DNA of 13,392 nt, from contig JAGFNK010001190.1 of assembly GCA_025769875.1 (NCBI GenBank), positions 1 to 13,392 on the forward strand. The letters run 5' to 3'. The stretch is from Russula earlei. Its lineage: Eukaryota > Basidiomycota > Agaricomycetes > Russulales > Russulaceae. Of the stretch, positions 1 through 8,441 are shown piece after piece (the first letter of the stretch is position 1; the number at the start of each line of letters is the position of its first letter). The position numbers and the translations under genes are program-made. The notes beneath the pieces were generated by a model that was given only the letters and a program-made list of their open reading frames with translations, had not been told where the DNA came from and made no database searches.

Positions 1-1193
1 TCAAGTGGGAGGAACTCAAACGTGCATACGGCAGCGTCAGATCAATGTCAAATGTTCTACACATGGGCATTCCTTACACGCACATTCCTAGACATTAAAC
101 GACACACATCAGATGTTCCCACAATTGCAACAAATGATGCATGGACCACTCTCCAATATAACCATTTATTCATATCAAATCTTCATTTCACCTCTATTCT
201 TATCTAAACATTACCCTTACCTGACGCTTACTCGGCTGTCATGTCAACAAATTCTAGCCTCCAGCACTCCGATGAACCTTTCCCCACATGATCCAGGTAC
301 GGATCAAATGAAGATGGTTGTTGGGCTGGCCTCTCCACCTCACAAAATATAGTCATTCCAGTAAGACACACAACGCTATGTCTGAGATACAATGCTGCTA
401 TTGCAATAAACTTGGGCATGCAGTCTAGACTACCAGCAGGAGAAGGTGACGAATACAAAGGTGACAGGCACTGACAGGAACATCAGCGCGTACATAGTGG
501 GCAATACTGCTCCTATCACCGAGGTATTGGACGTCCAATGAATATGAGATTCTGGGTTTCCCTTTACACGGTGGCTAGATCTTGATCAACTACGGAGCTC
601 CTCACCATATTAGTCTGTTCTGGACCCCTGACTTCATAATTTGCACTCCGGCCTCCAGATCTATTACTCTGGGAGGTTATACAGTCATCAGACAGATTGG
701 GACTGGATCTGGGTCCATCCTGCTGGCCGGAAGGCCTTGGAGATATCCTTATTAACCCTCATAGACATTCTACATGTACCGAAGGCCGATGCATGTAACT
801 ACACGGTGCACATGCTACTTCAGAACAAGGGATGCATCACATACACTCAAGAGGGGTGTTCAAATTTACACATCAAAGATTGGAACATTGCGCACAGCTA
901 TCTGGAGAATAATCTATTGTTTATTGACTTCATAACTCCAGCTCTACACATGCAAAGAAGTGTCCTATCATTCCACATCCAGCATCAGCACATGAGGCAT
1001 ATGTCCACACGTGCATTAATCTATTACTGTGATTCTGGTACCCGGATCTTGCTTGGCTTTATGGATTGCGATCAGTTATCCTGTCTGGAGTATACACTCG
1101 GCAACTGAACACCTCTTTTCTGGGTTTCCCCTTAGCGATCAGATCCTCAGCTACAAGATTATCTACAGCACCTTAGCCGATCCGAACAACTGG
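1..1193 (+). pseudogene. Decayed copia relic: gag, protease and integrase N-terminus
   Basis: Relic of the 5' half of a Ty1/copia polyprotein, read through several frames. The first codons give KWEELKRAYG, resembling copia gag. Around 393-419 a zinc-knuckle start (Cys at 393, Cys at 402, His at 417, with NKLGH between) is visible. It is followed by a TAG at 426-428 and lacks the last Cys. Around 650-760 a protease-like stretch (ITLGGYTV, then GTGSGSILLAGR) appears. Residues encoded at about 950-1060 (LSFHIQHQHMRHMS) align with the integrase zinc region LSLNIWHQWMGHMS of the minus-strand copy at 1194-1885. The last part (STLADPNNWPN) matches SDLAGPMQV there. Homology stops at 1193, where a minus-strand copia piece begins. 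No 5' LTR or primer-binding site lies in the window. The relic is more diverged than the neighbouring copia pieces and may belong with the relic at 10461-11843. Confidence 0.75.
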
Positions 1194-1885
1194 CCCAACA
1201 TGTATTCTCCACTGCGATCTGAGTGCAAAGCCTTAACTGTCTCGCTTGTTTGATTTTCAGCCCCAGCCATATATTTCTTGAAGGCGTCTGCACACTGATC
1301 TTTTGTTTTGAGAAAGTACACTACTCCAAAGCAGGAGTAGTCGTCGATAAACATCGCAAAGTAACTTGTGCCCCAGATAGACCGGACCTGCATCGGACCG
1401 GCTAGATCACTGTGTACAATTTGCAATCTCCATTCTGAGCATTTAGAGGAACCCAAGAAAGGAAGTCTCGGCTGCTTGCCGAGTTGACACCCTGGGCAAG
1501 GGGCAAGATCCTTGTCAGTTGAGCTAAGTGAAATTCCATTAACAGAATCACTGTAACGTATGAGTGCGTTCTGGGACATATGTCCCATCCACTGATGCCA
1601 GATGTTGAGTGATAGCGCACTGCTCTGCACATGTAGGGATGGAATGGATGTTAAATAAGCGACCTATTAGCACCCTTATGTCCACAGGACTCAAAGGGAA
1701 CTGCAGAGGAGCAATTGAGACTAAGGTATGCTACTGCTCCTCTGCCTGTAATATCGACCTGACTAAGCCATAAGTCAATCCAAACAATGGAACTACTGTC
1801 TGGAGCATTGTGCTGACACCCCAGAGTGATATCTACAGTGCATCAGTAATAAATCACAATGACAATGGATAGGTCAAACCAGAAT
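1194..1885 (-). pseudogene. Copia protease-integrase fragment (minus strand)
   Basis: Copia pol fragment running right to left. An integrase frame is open from about 1630 to 1194 and shows the pre-integrase zinc finger (WHQWMGHMS with the two His, then CPGC as the Cys pair, then GKQPRLPF). The first catalytic Asp region follows (MFIDDYSCFGVVYFLKT), then the second (ALHSDRSGEYM). Upstream (about 1640-1850) the frame is shifted but copia features continue: GRLFNIHSIP before the zinc finger, and a SRYITLG protease-like piece matching SRSITLG in the plus-strand relic. The piece ends sharply at 1194, just after the second catalytic Asp, so the catalytic Glu and the C-terminus are absent. It lies inverted between plus-strand gag and plus-strand RT. 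Its last 131 bp (1194-1324) recur at 10330-10460. Confidence 0.8.
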
Positions 1886-1899
1886 AGATTATTCTCCAT

Positions 1900-3505
1900 G
1901 TACCCTTGCACAATCTTCCAATCTTTGATGTGGATCTGGAAGCCATCTTTAGTGAATGCTGAGGCGCTAAACCCTGTATCTTATTGGGAAGCGATGGAAT
2001 TGGACTCAGCTGATGATTGGAAAGCCACTTGTTAGTATGAGATAGAAGCGCTTGCCAAAAATGGTACCTGGGAGCTAGTTGATCTACTGCCGGGCCGTAA
2101 GGCCGTGAAATCAAAATGGGTATTTGCATGCAAATTGGATGGCCGACTTCGCATGCGCGTTGTAGCCAAGGGGTTTACACAAATTGAAGGACTTGATTAC
2201 AGTGACACCTTCTCTCCAGTAGCGAGATTTGAGTCTTTGCAACTCTTGTTAGCATTGGCTGCGCTAGAGGATTGGGAGATCCACCAGATGGACGTCAAGT
2301 CGGCATTCCTGAATGGGCTACTGGACAAAGAGATTTACATGGAGCAACCACAAGGATTCACTGTTCCGGAGACATCACATCAAGTTTGCCGCCTGAAGAA
2401 GGCGATCTATGGTCTCAAACAAGCTTTGCACACATGGAACCTGCAGTTTCATGGGGTTCTCATTGAGCTTGGCTTCACACGCACGCATTCTGATGCCGGC
2501 ATCTATCATTGCCAAGACGTGGGGGGATCCACTATCATTATCATCCTCTATGTCAATGATATCACAATCTTAAGCAACTTGTGCACACAGATCACTGGCA
2601 TCAAACAATCACTGTCTACACACTATGAGATGACTGATCTAGGCGAGATCAAGTCCTATCTTGGGATCCATGTAACGTGCAATCGCTTGGCTAAAGTGTT
2701 AGACATTGACCAATCTAGGTACATCTCGGAGATTGTTAATCACTTCAGGATGGTGGATTCCAATCCAGTCTGCACCCCACTTTCATCTGGCGTGGAAATA
2801 CATCTGGTTAAGCATACTGGACAAGCAACGCCTTCAAAAATAAAGTACTACCAGAGAATAATTGGCAGCCTCCTGTATGTGCAAATCAGAACATGTCCAG
2901 ACATCTCCTTTGCAGTCTCGCGTCTTGCACAGTATTCCAGCAATCCGTCAGCACAGCACCTACGCCTTGCAAAATATGTGCTATCTTATCTTAACAGCAC
3001 AGCCCAACTAAAGCTACATTACAATGGCACGTGAGGTGTTGGACTACACGGATACTCCGATTCTAGTCTTGGAGATGATGCAGATGACTTTCACTCCACT
3101 TCGGGCTATGTATTCTTGCTATCCGGAGCTGCAATTTCCTGGTCCTCATGTAAACAGAAGACCATCGCCCAGAGCACCACTCAAGCTGAGTATATGGCCC
3201 TAGCCAATGCAGCTAATCGAGCCGCATGGTATTGGAGCTTCTTCTCCAAAATTGGCTACGAGAGCACTGATCCAATTCCACTCCATGGTGATAACAAAGG
3301 CACCGTAGATCTTGCGCTTAATCCCGTCACCAGAAGAAGATCAAAACATATCCCCATAAAGCATCACACAATCAGACAGTACATCAAGGATGGACTGATT
3401 GATCTAGTCAGAATGCCCACAGCAGAGATGCTTGCTGATGGTCTAACCAAGCTTCACGCTCATGTGTTGCTTCAGACTTTCATCACTGGATTAGGTCTCA
3501 TCTGA
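1900..3505 (+). pseudogene. Copia reverse transcriptase and RNase H (two in-frame stops)
   Basis: C-terminal half of a Ty1/copia polyprotein: RT and RNase H copying retrotransposon RNA into DNA. One reading frame is traceable from about 1950 to 3505, broken by TAG at 2033-2035 and TGA at 3032-3034. RT motifs: WVFACKLDG, KGFTQIEGLDYSDTFSPVAR, then MDVKSAFLNG with the first catalytic Asp. The active-site box reads YVND (2549-2560) instead of YVDD. Its first Asp codon GAT is AAT, so this copy should be catalytically dead. RNase H follows: YSDSSLGDD, STTQAEYMALA, HGDNKG, RRSKHIPIKHH and LADGLTKLH. The minus-strand paralogue at 8685-9530 has CAG where this copy has the TAG, and keeps YVDD. The stop at 3503-3505 is 33 bp before the LTR, as expected for copia. 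The start is approximate because homology fades before 1950. Confidence 0.9.
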
Positions 3506-3530
3506 TCTAATCTACTGACTGTATAGATCA

Positions 3531-3538
3531 CAGGGGGA
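3531..3538 (+). other. Polypurine tract of copia element
   Basis: CAGGGGGA lies directly before the LTR start TGTTGA. The same CACAGGGGGA context precedes the second LTR at 11453-11461. By position and composition this is the plus-strand priming tract. Confidence 0.75.
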
Positions 3539-3976
3539 TGTTGAGATAAAGAGTAGCCGAAGTGTTGATGCATTGGCCCAAACTGTCTAGGCGGCCCACA
3601 GGCCCGGACCACATAAGTGTTTCAGCTCAGTTGCTGCAACACATACGATAGCAAAAATTGATAGTGTGATCTAAGACAATCAGTAGCTAGCACATAGCAA
3701 TCATGAAAACAATTTGATAGTTACTGCAGGCAAAATAATTAGGGACGCTCTCAGATACTTAAGAGTGTCGTACATACAGTAGATACTTCAGTTTTGTCTC
3801 ACAGAAACTGAAGTAAGTACTTACTATCTCACAATCTTATCAGTAGCTGATTATGCATTGTAGTATCATTTTTATTAGGTAAATATGACACTAGAAGTTT
3901 CGTCTCACAGAAACTGAATATCATTTTTATTAAATCTACTATGATCTAATCTTCCTTATCACTGCGCAATTCAACA
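3539..3976 (+). repeat. Copia 3' LTR (438 bp)
   Basis: The LTR starts TGTTGAGATAAAG and ends CAATTCAACA, so it has TG..CA ends inside the 6-bp inverted terminus TGTTGA/TCAACA. A second copy at 11462-11843 is about nine-tenths identical by eye, with differences mostly transitions. This copy carries an extra 55 bp (3878-3932) bounded by direct repeats of TATCATTTTTATTA. The LTR is followed at once by the tail of an ALDH intron (3977-4006), so the element inserted there. The next five bases AGAAT would be the target duplication, but the 5' end of the element is not seen and this is untested. Confidence 0.88.
3784..3825 (+). promoter_or_regulatory. Conserved hairpin plus palindrome within copia LTR
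   Basis: TACTTCAGTTT (3784-3794) and AAACTGAAGTA (3805-3815) form a perfect 11-bp stem around a 10-nt loop. The stem overlaps the 14-bp perfect palindrome AGTAAGTACTTACT (3812-3825). Both structures are kept in the second LTR (stem 11706-11716 with 11727-11737; palindrome 11734-11747), while the loop differs in sequence. Conservation of pairing suggests a role in the transcript or in LTR function. The role itself is unknown. Confidence 0.55.
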
Positions 3977-4006
3977 AGAATCTGATACCCACTGGCATAC
4001 ACCAGT

Positions 4007-4908
4007 TACCCGTATCTTGCATCGATCAACTCGGTATTGCCAGCAATCATCGCTGGCAACTCAGTACTGCTGAAGCCATCACCTCAAAGTCCTCTTTCTG
4101 CAGAGCGATTGGCTCTCGCTTTGGATCACACCGGAGTTCCCAAGGATGTCATTCAAGTCCTGCACCTATCACCAACTCTCGCAACCTTTGTCATCCAACA
4201 CCCTCTCATGGAATTTGTGTCATTCACAGGAAGCGTCGCAGGGGGACATTCAGTAGAAAAGGCAGCAGTTGAGGTGTCAGGATTCAAGGGCGTTGCTCTG
4301 GAGGTGTGCTTGTTATTCCTCTGTGCAGACCATTGGCAGGTGAATGTCATTCAAAGTTAGGTGGGAAAGACCCCACTTATGTTCGGCCTGATGCAGATCT
4401 GGCTTTTGCAGCAGCTGAATTGGTGGACAGTGGGGATCATCCAAGCTTTCTATTTGCGGCAGCTCCCTTACATGCTCCCAAGGTGCCTTCTTCAATGCTG
4501 GCCAGAGTTGCTGTGCAGTCGAGGTGAGATCCGTCTGAATTTATGATTGGCCTAACATTTTGACTGGCCATGACAGCGTATCTATGTCCACAAGTCATTG
4601 TATGACAAATTTGTCAGTAAATTTGTGGATATAGCCAAGGTAAGTCCCCGTAGCCCATGTTCCCATAGCAGGAAGTAATCTCCATGCTCCTCAGAGCTAT
4701 AAACTTGGTGACCTGACAAAATTGGAGACAACCCTAGGACCTGTGGTTAATCCTGAACATGCAAAGCATATCTGCAAGCAGGTTCATGATGCTCGTCAGT
4801 ATCACTCAACATGTGTGAACATTGTCACTGATTACCCCAACAATCCGTTGTAGTCGAGGCTGGAGCCAAAGCTCTGATCCCTGAAGAACATTTCGTGACC
4901 CCAGAAAT
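4007..4908 (+). pseudogene. Aldehyde dehydrogenase gene, middle exons (left part)
   Basis: Host NAD(P)-dependent aldehyde dehydrogenase, resembling the fungal Msc7-like branch, oxidising an aldehyde to the acid. Six exons are visible: 4007-4303, 4357-4429, 4483-4523, 4577-4639, 4695-4794 and 4854-4908. The GT-AG introns are 53, 53, 53, 55 and 59 bp. The first exon reads YPYLASINSVLPAIIAGNSV and continues LLKPSPQSPLSAERL. A VALE/LGGKDP junction spans the first intron and carries the general-base Glu at 4301-4303. AFFNAGQSCCAVE carries the catalytic Cys codon at 4509-4511. RIYVHKSLYDKFVSKFVDIAK and KLGDLTKLETTLGPV follow. Intron phases join all exons into one open frame. N-terminal exons (cofactor-binding region) are missing; a copia LTR abuts the preceding intron at 3976. 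The gene resumes at 8456 beyond a transposon. With both ends missing it is presumably non-functional. Confidence 0.9.
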
Positions 4909-4942
4909 GTATATCTTGTTCATTTATTCATTAATGATTCAA

Positions 4943-5353
4943 TTATTGCCGTTTTCAGCGCACTTGGCGGAGCTTGAATTCCACCCAAATCGGCGCAGAA
5001 ACCCCCTCAAACATGCGGGATGAATATCTCCCTCAAAACAGCTTCAATTCATATGAACATTATTGTCCCTGAATCGCCTGAATGAGGGCTAGGCAGCCCC
5101 ATTGTTTTCATGAGATTTGAGTGAGAATTGGTGGAGCTGGACTCAAGCCACCTCCACATGTGTATTAGATGAATTACAACTCAAAATCATGGTCTATATC
5201 TATTATTTTTCCCTCATGTTGTACCCATGGGCTGTCTTGAGGCAGCCCCATAGTTTTTTTGACTCAAGTGTTGTGGTGTGCAACATTGTTTTCAGTGTGA
5301 TTGGAGTGACGGCCAGCCACTCATTGCCCCTCTTACCTCTCCATTCTGACCAT
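4943..5353 (+). repeat. Left inverted repeat arm (411 bp, uninterrupted)
   Basis: This is the inverted counterpart of 8129-8441 plus 7198-7300. The outer part (4943-5254) shows one mismatch to the right arm (C at the AAATCGGCG site versus T). The inner part (about 5255-5353) differs at roughly 10 of 100 positions. The segment reads straight through CCCCATAGTTTTTTTGACTC, which is the empty site for the LTR inserted in the right arm. A 6-bp hairpin (GGGCTG 5229-5234 with CAGCCC 5243-5248) lies near 5240. Confidence 0.88.
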
Positions 5354-5524
5354 ACACATACCCTGCGCCCATGCCCGCTCCAGCCTCCGTCCCTACATCA
5401 TGCACCATCGCCTCCGCCTCGCCTGCCTTGCCCATCGTCCCTGCGGTTCCCACCTCGTCCGCCGTTCCCATCACCTCGTTCACCGCCGCCATCCTCGACT
5501 CGCCAGCCATCATCGCCTCGGCTC

Positions 5525-5616
5525 CACCTGCCCTCGCCGTCCCAGCATCGCCCGCATTCGCCATCGTCGCCACCTGCCCTCGCCGTCCCAGCATCGCCCG
5601 CATTCGCCATCGTCGC
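5525..5616 (+). repeat. 46-bp tandem duplication
   Basis: Two exact adjacent copies (5525-5570 and 5571-5616), each starting CACCTGCCCTCGCCGTCCC, then the start of a third. The unit length is not a multiple of three, so it shifts any coding frame. This argues for slippage-type growth of non-coding DNA. Confidence 0.9.
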
Positions 5617-6611
5617 CACCTCGTCTGTCCCCGCTGCCGTAGCCTCAGCCGTGACATCGCCTATCGCCACTGTCCCCGTCTTAGCCCAACCAGCTCCCGC
5701 GCCCTCAGTGTCGCCTGCTATGGCCACTGTCTCAGCTCCATGCACAACCACCATCTCAACCTCGCCCACCGACGTTTTAGCGCCGCCCGCCACTTCAGCC
5801 CTCGCAGCCTCGTCTGCCACCCCCACCTTCGTCTCATCCGCTCCCGCGCCCTCAGTCATCTCGTTGCCCTCAGTCTCGTCCGTCGCCTCGTCCGTTGCCA
5901 CAGTAGCCTCAGTTGTGCCAGCCGCCGACTTCGCATCAGTCTCCATCTTAGCCTCGCCCGTACTCGTCAGTTCAGCCCAGTCTGTCATAGCACCAGCATC
6001 GCCAGCCGCCGCCGTCTCCACCCTGCCCTCAGCCTCAGCCTTCTCAGTCTCAGCCGCCGCCACCGTGCCCCTAGTTTTGCCAGCCGTCTCCGTCGCCCCA
6101 GCTTCAGATCAGTGAACCGCCGCCACCGCGCTCTTAGCCTTGCCAGCCGCCTTAGTCTCGTCAGCCGCCACCGTAGCCTCAGCCACCGACGTCTTAGCGC
6201 CACACGCCGCCGTCTCCACCACCGTCTCACAAGCCACCGCCGCCACGCCCTTGTCAGCCACCACCGCCGTCGCCCCTGTGTCGCCCTCAGTCGTCGCCTC
6301 CGCCCCGTCCGCCTCCACCATCGCACCAGCTCAGTCCGCCGCCACCTTCTCAGTCTCAGCCTCAGTCTTCTCAGTCTCAGCCGCCGCTTTAGTAGTTTCG
6401 CGCGACACCAGCACCGCCGCACCGTCGCAACCCCCTCGCCACCAGCACCACCCCAGAAGACCAAGAAGGCCTCGGCCACGAACTTAGCCACAACACGCCA
6501 CAACAGGAGCAGAAGCTGCCGTCGCAGGAGAAGCAGTCGCGGACGCCAACAGCACACCGCAGGCCGCCTCCCACATCGCCTCCCCATCCGTTCGCGCGCT
6601 CTCGCCCACGT

Positions 6612-6830
6612 CTGCTGCCGACACCTGCAGTGGAGACGACCCCGCCACCGCCGCCGCAAGACGACAGATCCCACCCCCGCGCAAGCCGCCCCACGCATCC
6701 TCTTTCTCGAGTCCTCGCCACCTACGTCTCTATCTACGAACTCACGCTCACCGCCTACGCCTTCGCTCCTCGTCCACGCCTGCTGCCACCACCTGCAATG
6801 GAGACGACCATGCCGCCACCGCCCACAAGA
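6612..6830 (+). repeat. Diverged 168-bp-spaced direct repeat
   Basis: CTGCTGCCGACACCTGCAG with GGAGACGACC (from 6612) recurs as CTGCTGCCACCACCTGCAA with GGAGACGACC (from 6780). The offset is 168 bp, 56 codons. It looks like an old tandem duplication within the C-rich core. Confidence 0.65.
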
Positions 6831-7101
6831 CAACACCACCACCACGCAGCCGCCATCTTGTCACCGCCGCCCTCGTCTCCATCGCCTCCGTTTCCCATCG
6901 CCCTCGCCTCTTCCGTCATCGCCATCACCGATCGCCGCCTTCGCGTCTTCCGCAGCACAAGCAGCCGTGACCACCGCACGCGCCCATGCACGCCTCGGCA
7001 CACTAGACGTGTTCGCGTCTCAAGCCTTTCACGACCGCCTCAACCGTCTCAACCAGTCTTGATTCATTTTCATGCCATTCATCTCTAGTACCTCTCTCCT
7101 G

Positions 7102-7110
7102 TATATAAAA
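7102..7110 (+). promoter_or_regulatory. TATA-like core promoter near right arm
   Basis: TATATAAAA sits in normal-composition DNA between the C-rich core and the right inverted repeat, facing right. The next ATG on this strand (7198-7200) is the inner boundary of the right arm and opens only a 9-codon frame (MVRIERREG). This may be a leftover promoter of the element. There is no coding target in the window. Confidence 0.35.
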
Positions 7111-7197
7111 ACACCCTAGCTACTCTGTAGTAGAAAGAGTTCAGAATAGGACCCCTCTTTGCAACCCACTCCTCTCTGTCTGTGAAAAACAAGAAGG

Positions 7198-7300
7198 ATG
7201 GTCAGAATCGAGAGGCGAGAGGGGTGATGAGTGGCTGGCCGCGACTCCAATTGCACTGGAAACAATGTTGCACACCACAACACTTGAGTCAAAAACACTA
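7198..7300 (-). repeat. Right inverted repeat arm, inner part
   Basis: Reverse complement of about 5250-5353 at roughly 90% identity. It ends at CACTA (7296-7300), the first copy of the target duplication of the solo LTR. Confidence 0.85.
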
Positions 7301-7616
7301 TGTCAAGACACGTACTGCTGATCACTAAGGACTCAGGAGCAGGTGGGCAGGGGTCGGAACAGATGGTACGCGGCGTAAACGGCGTTGAACAGGAGGACGA
7401 GCCAAACGACTAGAAGATACCAGATGGGGACTGGTAAGTGTTGCAAGAGGCAGAGGCGAAGAGTAGAGGCCAGTGTAGTGAGGGACTTTAAACAAGGCGG
7501 TCGTTGAAGAGTACCTTGAAGACGAGGGAAGGCTTTAGACTGAGCAGTCGCAGGGGAGTACCCAGGAAGTGGAGAGTATCACAAATGGACAGTCTGACGA
7601 CTGCCATGCTTCATTG

Positions 7617-7631
7617 GGGCTTATATACAGT
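7617..7631 (-). promoter_or_regulatory. TATA box of the solo LTR
   Basis: The minus strand reads ACTGTATATAAGCCC. The identical core plus the following 40 or so bases is preserved in the LTR copy at 11844-12355 (around 12026-12040), in line with a promoter under constraint while the family was active. Confidence 0.7.
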
Positions 7632-7763
7632 AGACAGGGTCGATTACAAAGCACTGGGACTATTCTAGACTCTTTGGTACCATCCAATAGGACTACAGAG
7701 GCATAAACTTGCTTATGCCAAGTTTCAGGCTTACTGAGCGCATTACTGATCATTGTGGAGCGA

Positions 7764-7864
7764 TGACGTCATTATGATGTCACTGTGGGGCGCTTAGTGA
7801 GCCTATGAGGTCACTGTGGAGTCGCTCAGTCAGCCATGATGTCATTGGAGCCTTGATGACGTCA
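7764..7864 (-). promoter_or_regulatory. Two CRE/ATF palindromes TGACGTCA in LTR U3
   Basis: Perfect 8-bp TGACGTCA sites occur at 7764-7771 and 7857-7864. Between and around them are imperfect repeats of CTCCACAGTGACNTCAT. TGACGTCA is the known binding site of CREB/ATF-type bZIP factors (fungal Atf1). Their location upstream of the TATA box suggests enhancer elements. Binding is inferred. Confidence 0.5.
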
Positions 7865-8128
7865 GATGATTTATGCAACAGTTTCTAAGAGTTTGTGCCG
7901 CTGTTTCGGGTCCATGGTGGCTGGGTGGCCATGTGGCTGCCACGCGATGATTACCCGATTAGGAAACCGGTGCCTGGTCGTGTTAGAGTGCTTTTGCAAT
8001 AGCAATATCTTGTACCACAGGAGGGATAGCCCAGAAAATGGAAGGGAGTCGGCAGTGCAAAGTGAGGGTGGTCTTTCTTGAGTAAAATAGGACAATCCTT
8101 GGCCAGGACTTGGCCTTGGTTCGTAACA

Positions 8129-8441
8129 CACTATGGGGCTGCCTCAAGACAGCCCATGGGTACAACATGAGGGAAAAATAATAGATATAGACCATGATTT
8201 TGAGTTGTAATTCATCTAATACACATGTGGAGGTGGCTTGAGTCCAGCTCCACCAATTCTCACTCAAATCTCATGAAAACAATGGGGCTGCCTAGCCCTC
8301 ATTCAGGCGATTCAGGGACAATAATGTTCATATGAATTGAAGCTGTTTTGAGGGAGATATTCATCCCGCATGTTTGAGGGGGTTTCTGCGCCAATTTGGG
8401 TGGAATTCAAGCTCCGCCAAGTGCGCTGAAAACGGCAATAA
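8129..8441 (-). repeat. Right inverted repeat arm, outer part
   Basis: Reverse complement of 4943-5254 with a single mismatch in about 312 bp. It starts with CACTA, the second copy of the solo-LTR target duplication, and ends CGGCAATAA at the outer boundary of the element. Confidence 0.9.

Larger units (their letters stand above)
5354..7062 (+). repeat. C-rich low-complexity minisatellite-like core
   Basis: About 1.7 kb of strongly C-rich plus-strand sequence built from degenerate short units such as GCCGCCACC, GTCTCAGCC and TCGTCCGCC. It contains an exact 46-bp tandem repeat (5525-5616) and a diverged 168-bp direct repeat (6612 and 6780). Frames on both strands stay open for hundreds of codons, the longest being 563 codons at 5371-7062. 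Translations are only Pro/Ala/Ser/Arg runs, with no domain, signal peptide or conserved motif. Frame openness is explained by scarcity of stop-forming trinucleotides. No gene is called here. A captured and expanded coding fragment cannot be excluded, since the two 168-bp-spaced copies share LLPTPAVETTPPPPP / LLPPPAMETTMPPPP in the same frame. Confidence 0.8.
7301..8128 (-). mobile_element. Solo LTR (828 bp), minus strand, with CACTA target duplication
   Basis: Read on the minus strand it begins TGTTACGAACC and ends GTCTTGACA, so it has TG..CA ends. It is flanked on the plus strand by CACTA at 7296-7300 and 8129-8133. The left arm of the host element shows the unoccupied site. No internal retrotransposon sequence is present, so recombination between two LTRs has removed it. 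A TATATAA box on the minus strand (7621-7627) follows a U3 region of about 500 bp. The 3' part is shared, inverted, with 11844-12355. The long LTR and the 5-bp duplication fit a Ty3/gypsy- or copia-type element, but the family cannot be named without an internal region. Confidence 0.9.
4943..8441. mobile_element. Nested inverted-repeat DNA element in ALDH intron
   Basis: The element is bounded by inverted repeats that start TTATTGCCGTTTTCAG on each side. It is flanked by TCAA at 4939-4942 and 8442-8445. An alternative reading is a TA duplication (4944-4945 and 8439-8440) with ends TTGCCG. Arms: 4943-5353 on the left; 7198-7300 plus 8129-8441 on the right, the right arm being split by a solo LTR. 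Without that LTR and one CACTA the element would be about 2.67 kb. No transposase motif was found between the arms, only C-rich low-complexity sequence, so it is non-autonomous or has lost its genes. The superfamily cannot be assigned: TA would suggest Tc1/mariner-like integration, a 4-bp duplication something else. Interruption of an otherwise in-phase intron supports real insertion rather than a local rearrangement. Confidence 0.75.

Noticed and set aside
228..458. Minus-strand and small overlapping frames across copia and ALDH regions
   Set aside because: They are shadows of the plus- or minus-strand copia and ALDH frames and show no motifs of their own.
3977..3981. AGAAT as confirmed target duplication of the copia element
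   Set aside because: The 5' end of that element is not in the window, so the matching copy cannot be seen.
4943..4958. Acceptor site TTTTCAG at 4951-4958 as the true end of the ALDH intron
   Set aside because: The following sequence does not encode ALDH and is identical in the right arm. The ALDH frame resumes in phase only at 8456.
4943..5254. The 312-bp outer arm as an independent short transposon inserted twice
   Set aside because: The right arm is interrupted exactly by a solo LTR with a target duplication. Removing it restores the same continuous 411-bp arm as on the left.
5229..5254. Helitron 3' end (hairpin followed by CATAG)
   Set aside because: There is no CTRR terminus, no 5' TC end, and the sequence continues as part of an inverted repeat, which Helitrons lack.
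5117..6115. 332-codon frame starting MSENWWSW in the left arm
   Set aside because: The same start occurs in the right arm on the other strand because it is inverted-repeat DNA. The frame then runs into the C-rich core, and nothing indicates a protein.
5371..7062. 563-codon open frame as a protein-coding gene
   Set aside because: Composition-driven: several frames on both strands are open over the same DNA, the translation is low-complexity Pro/Ser/Arg/His, and an exact 46-bp tandem repeat shifts frame.
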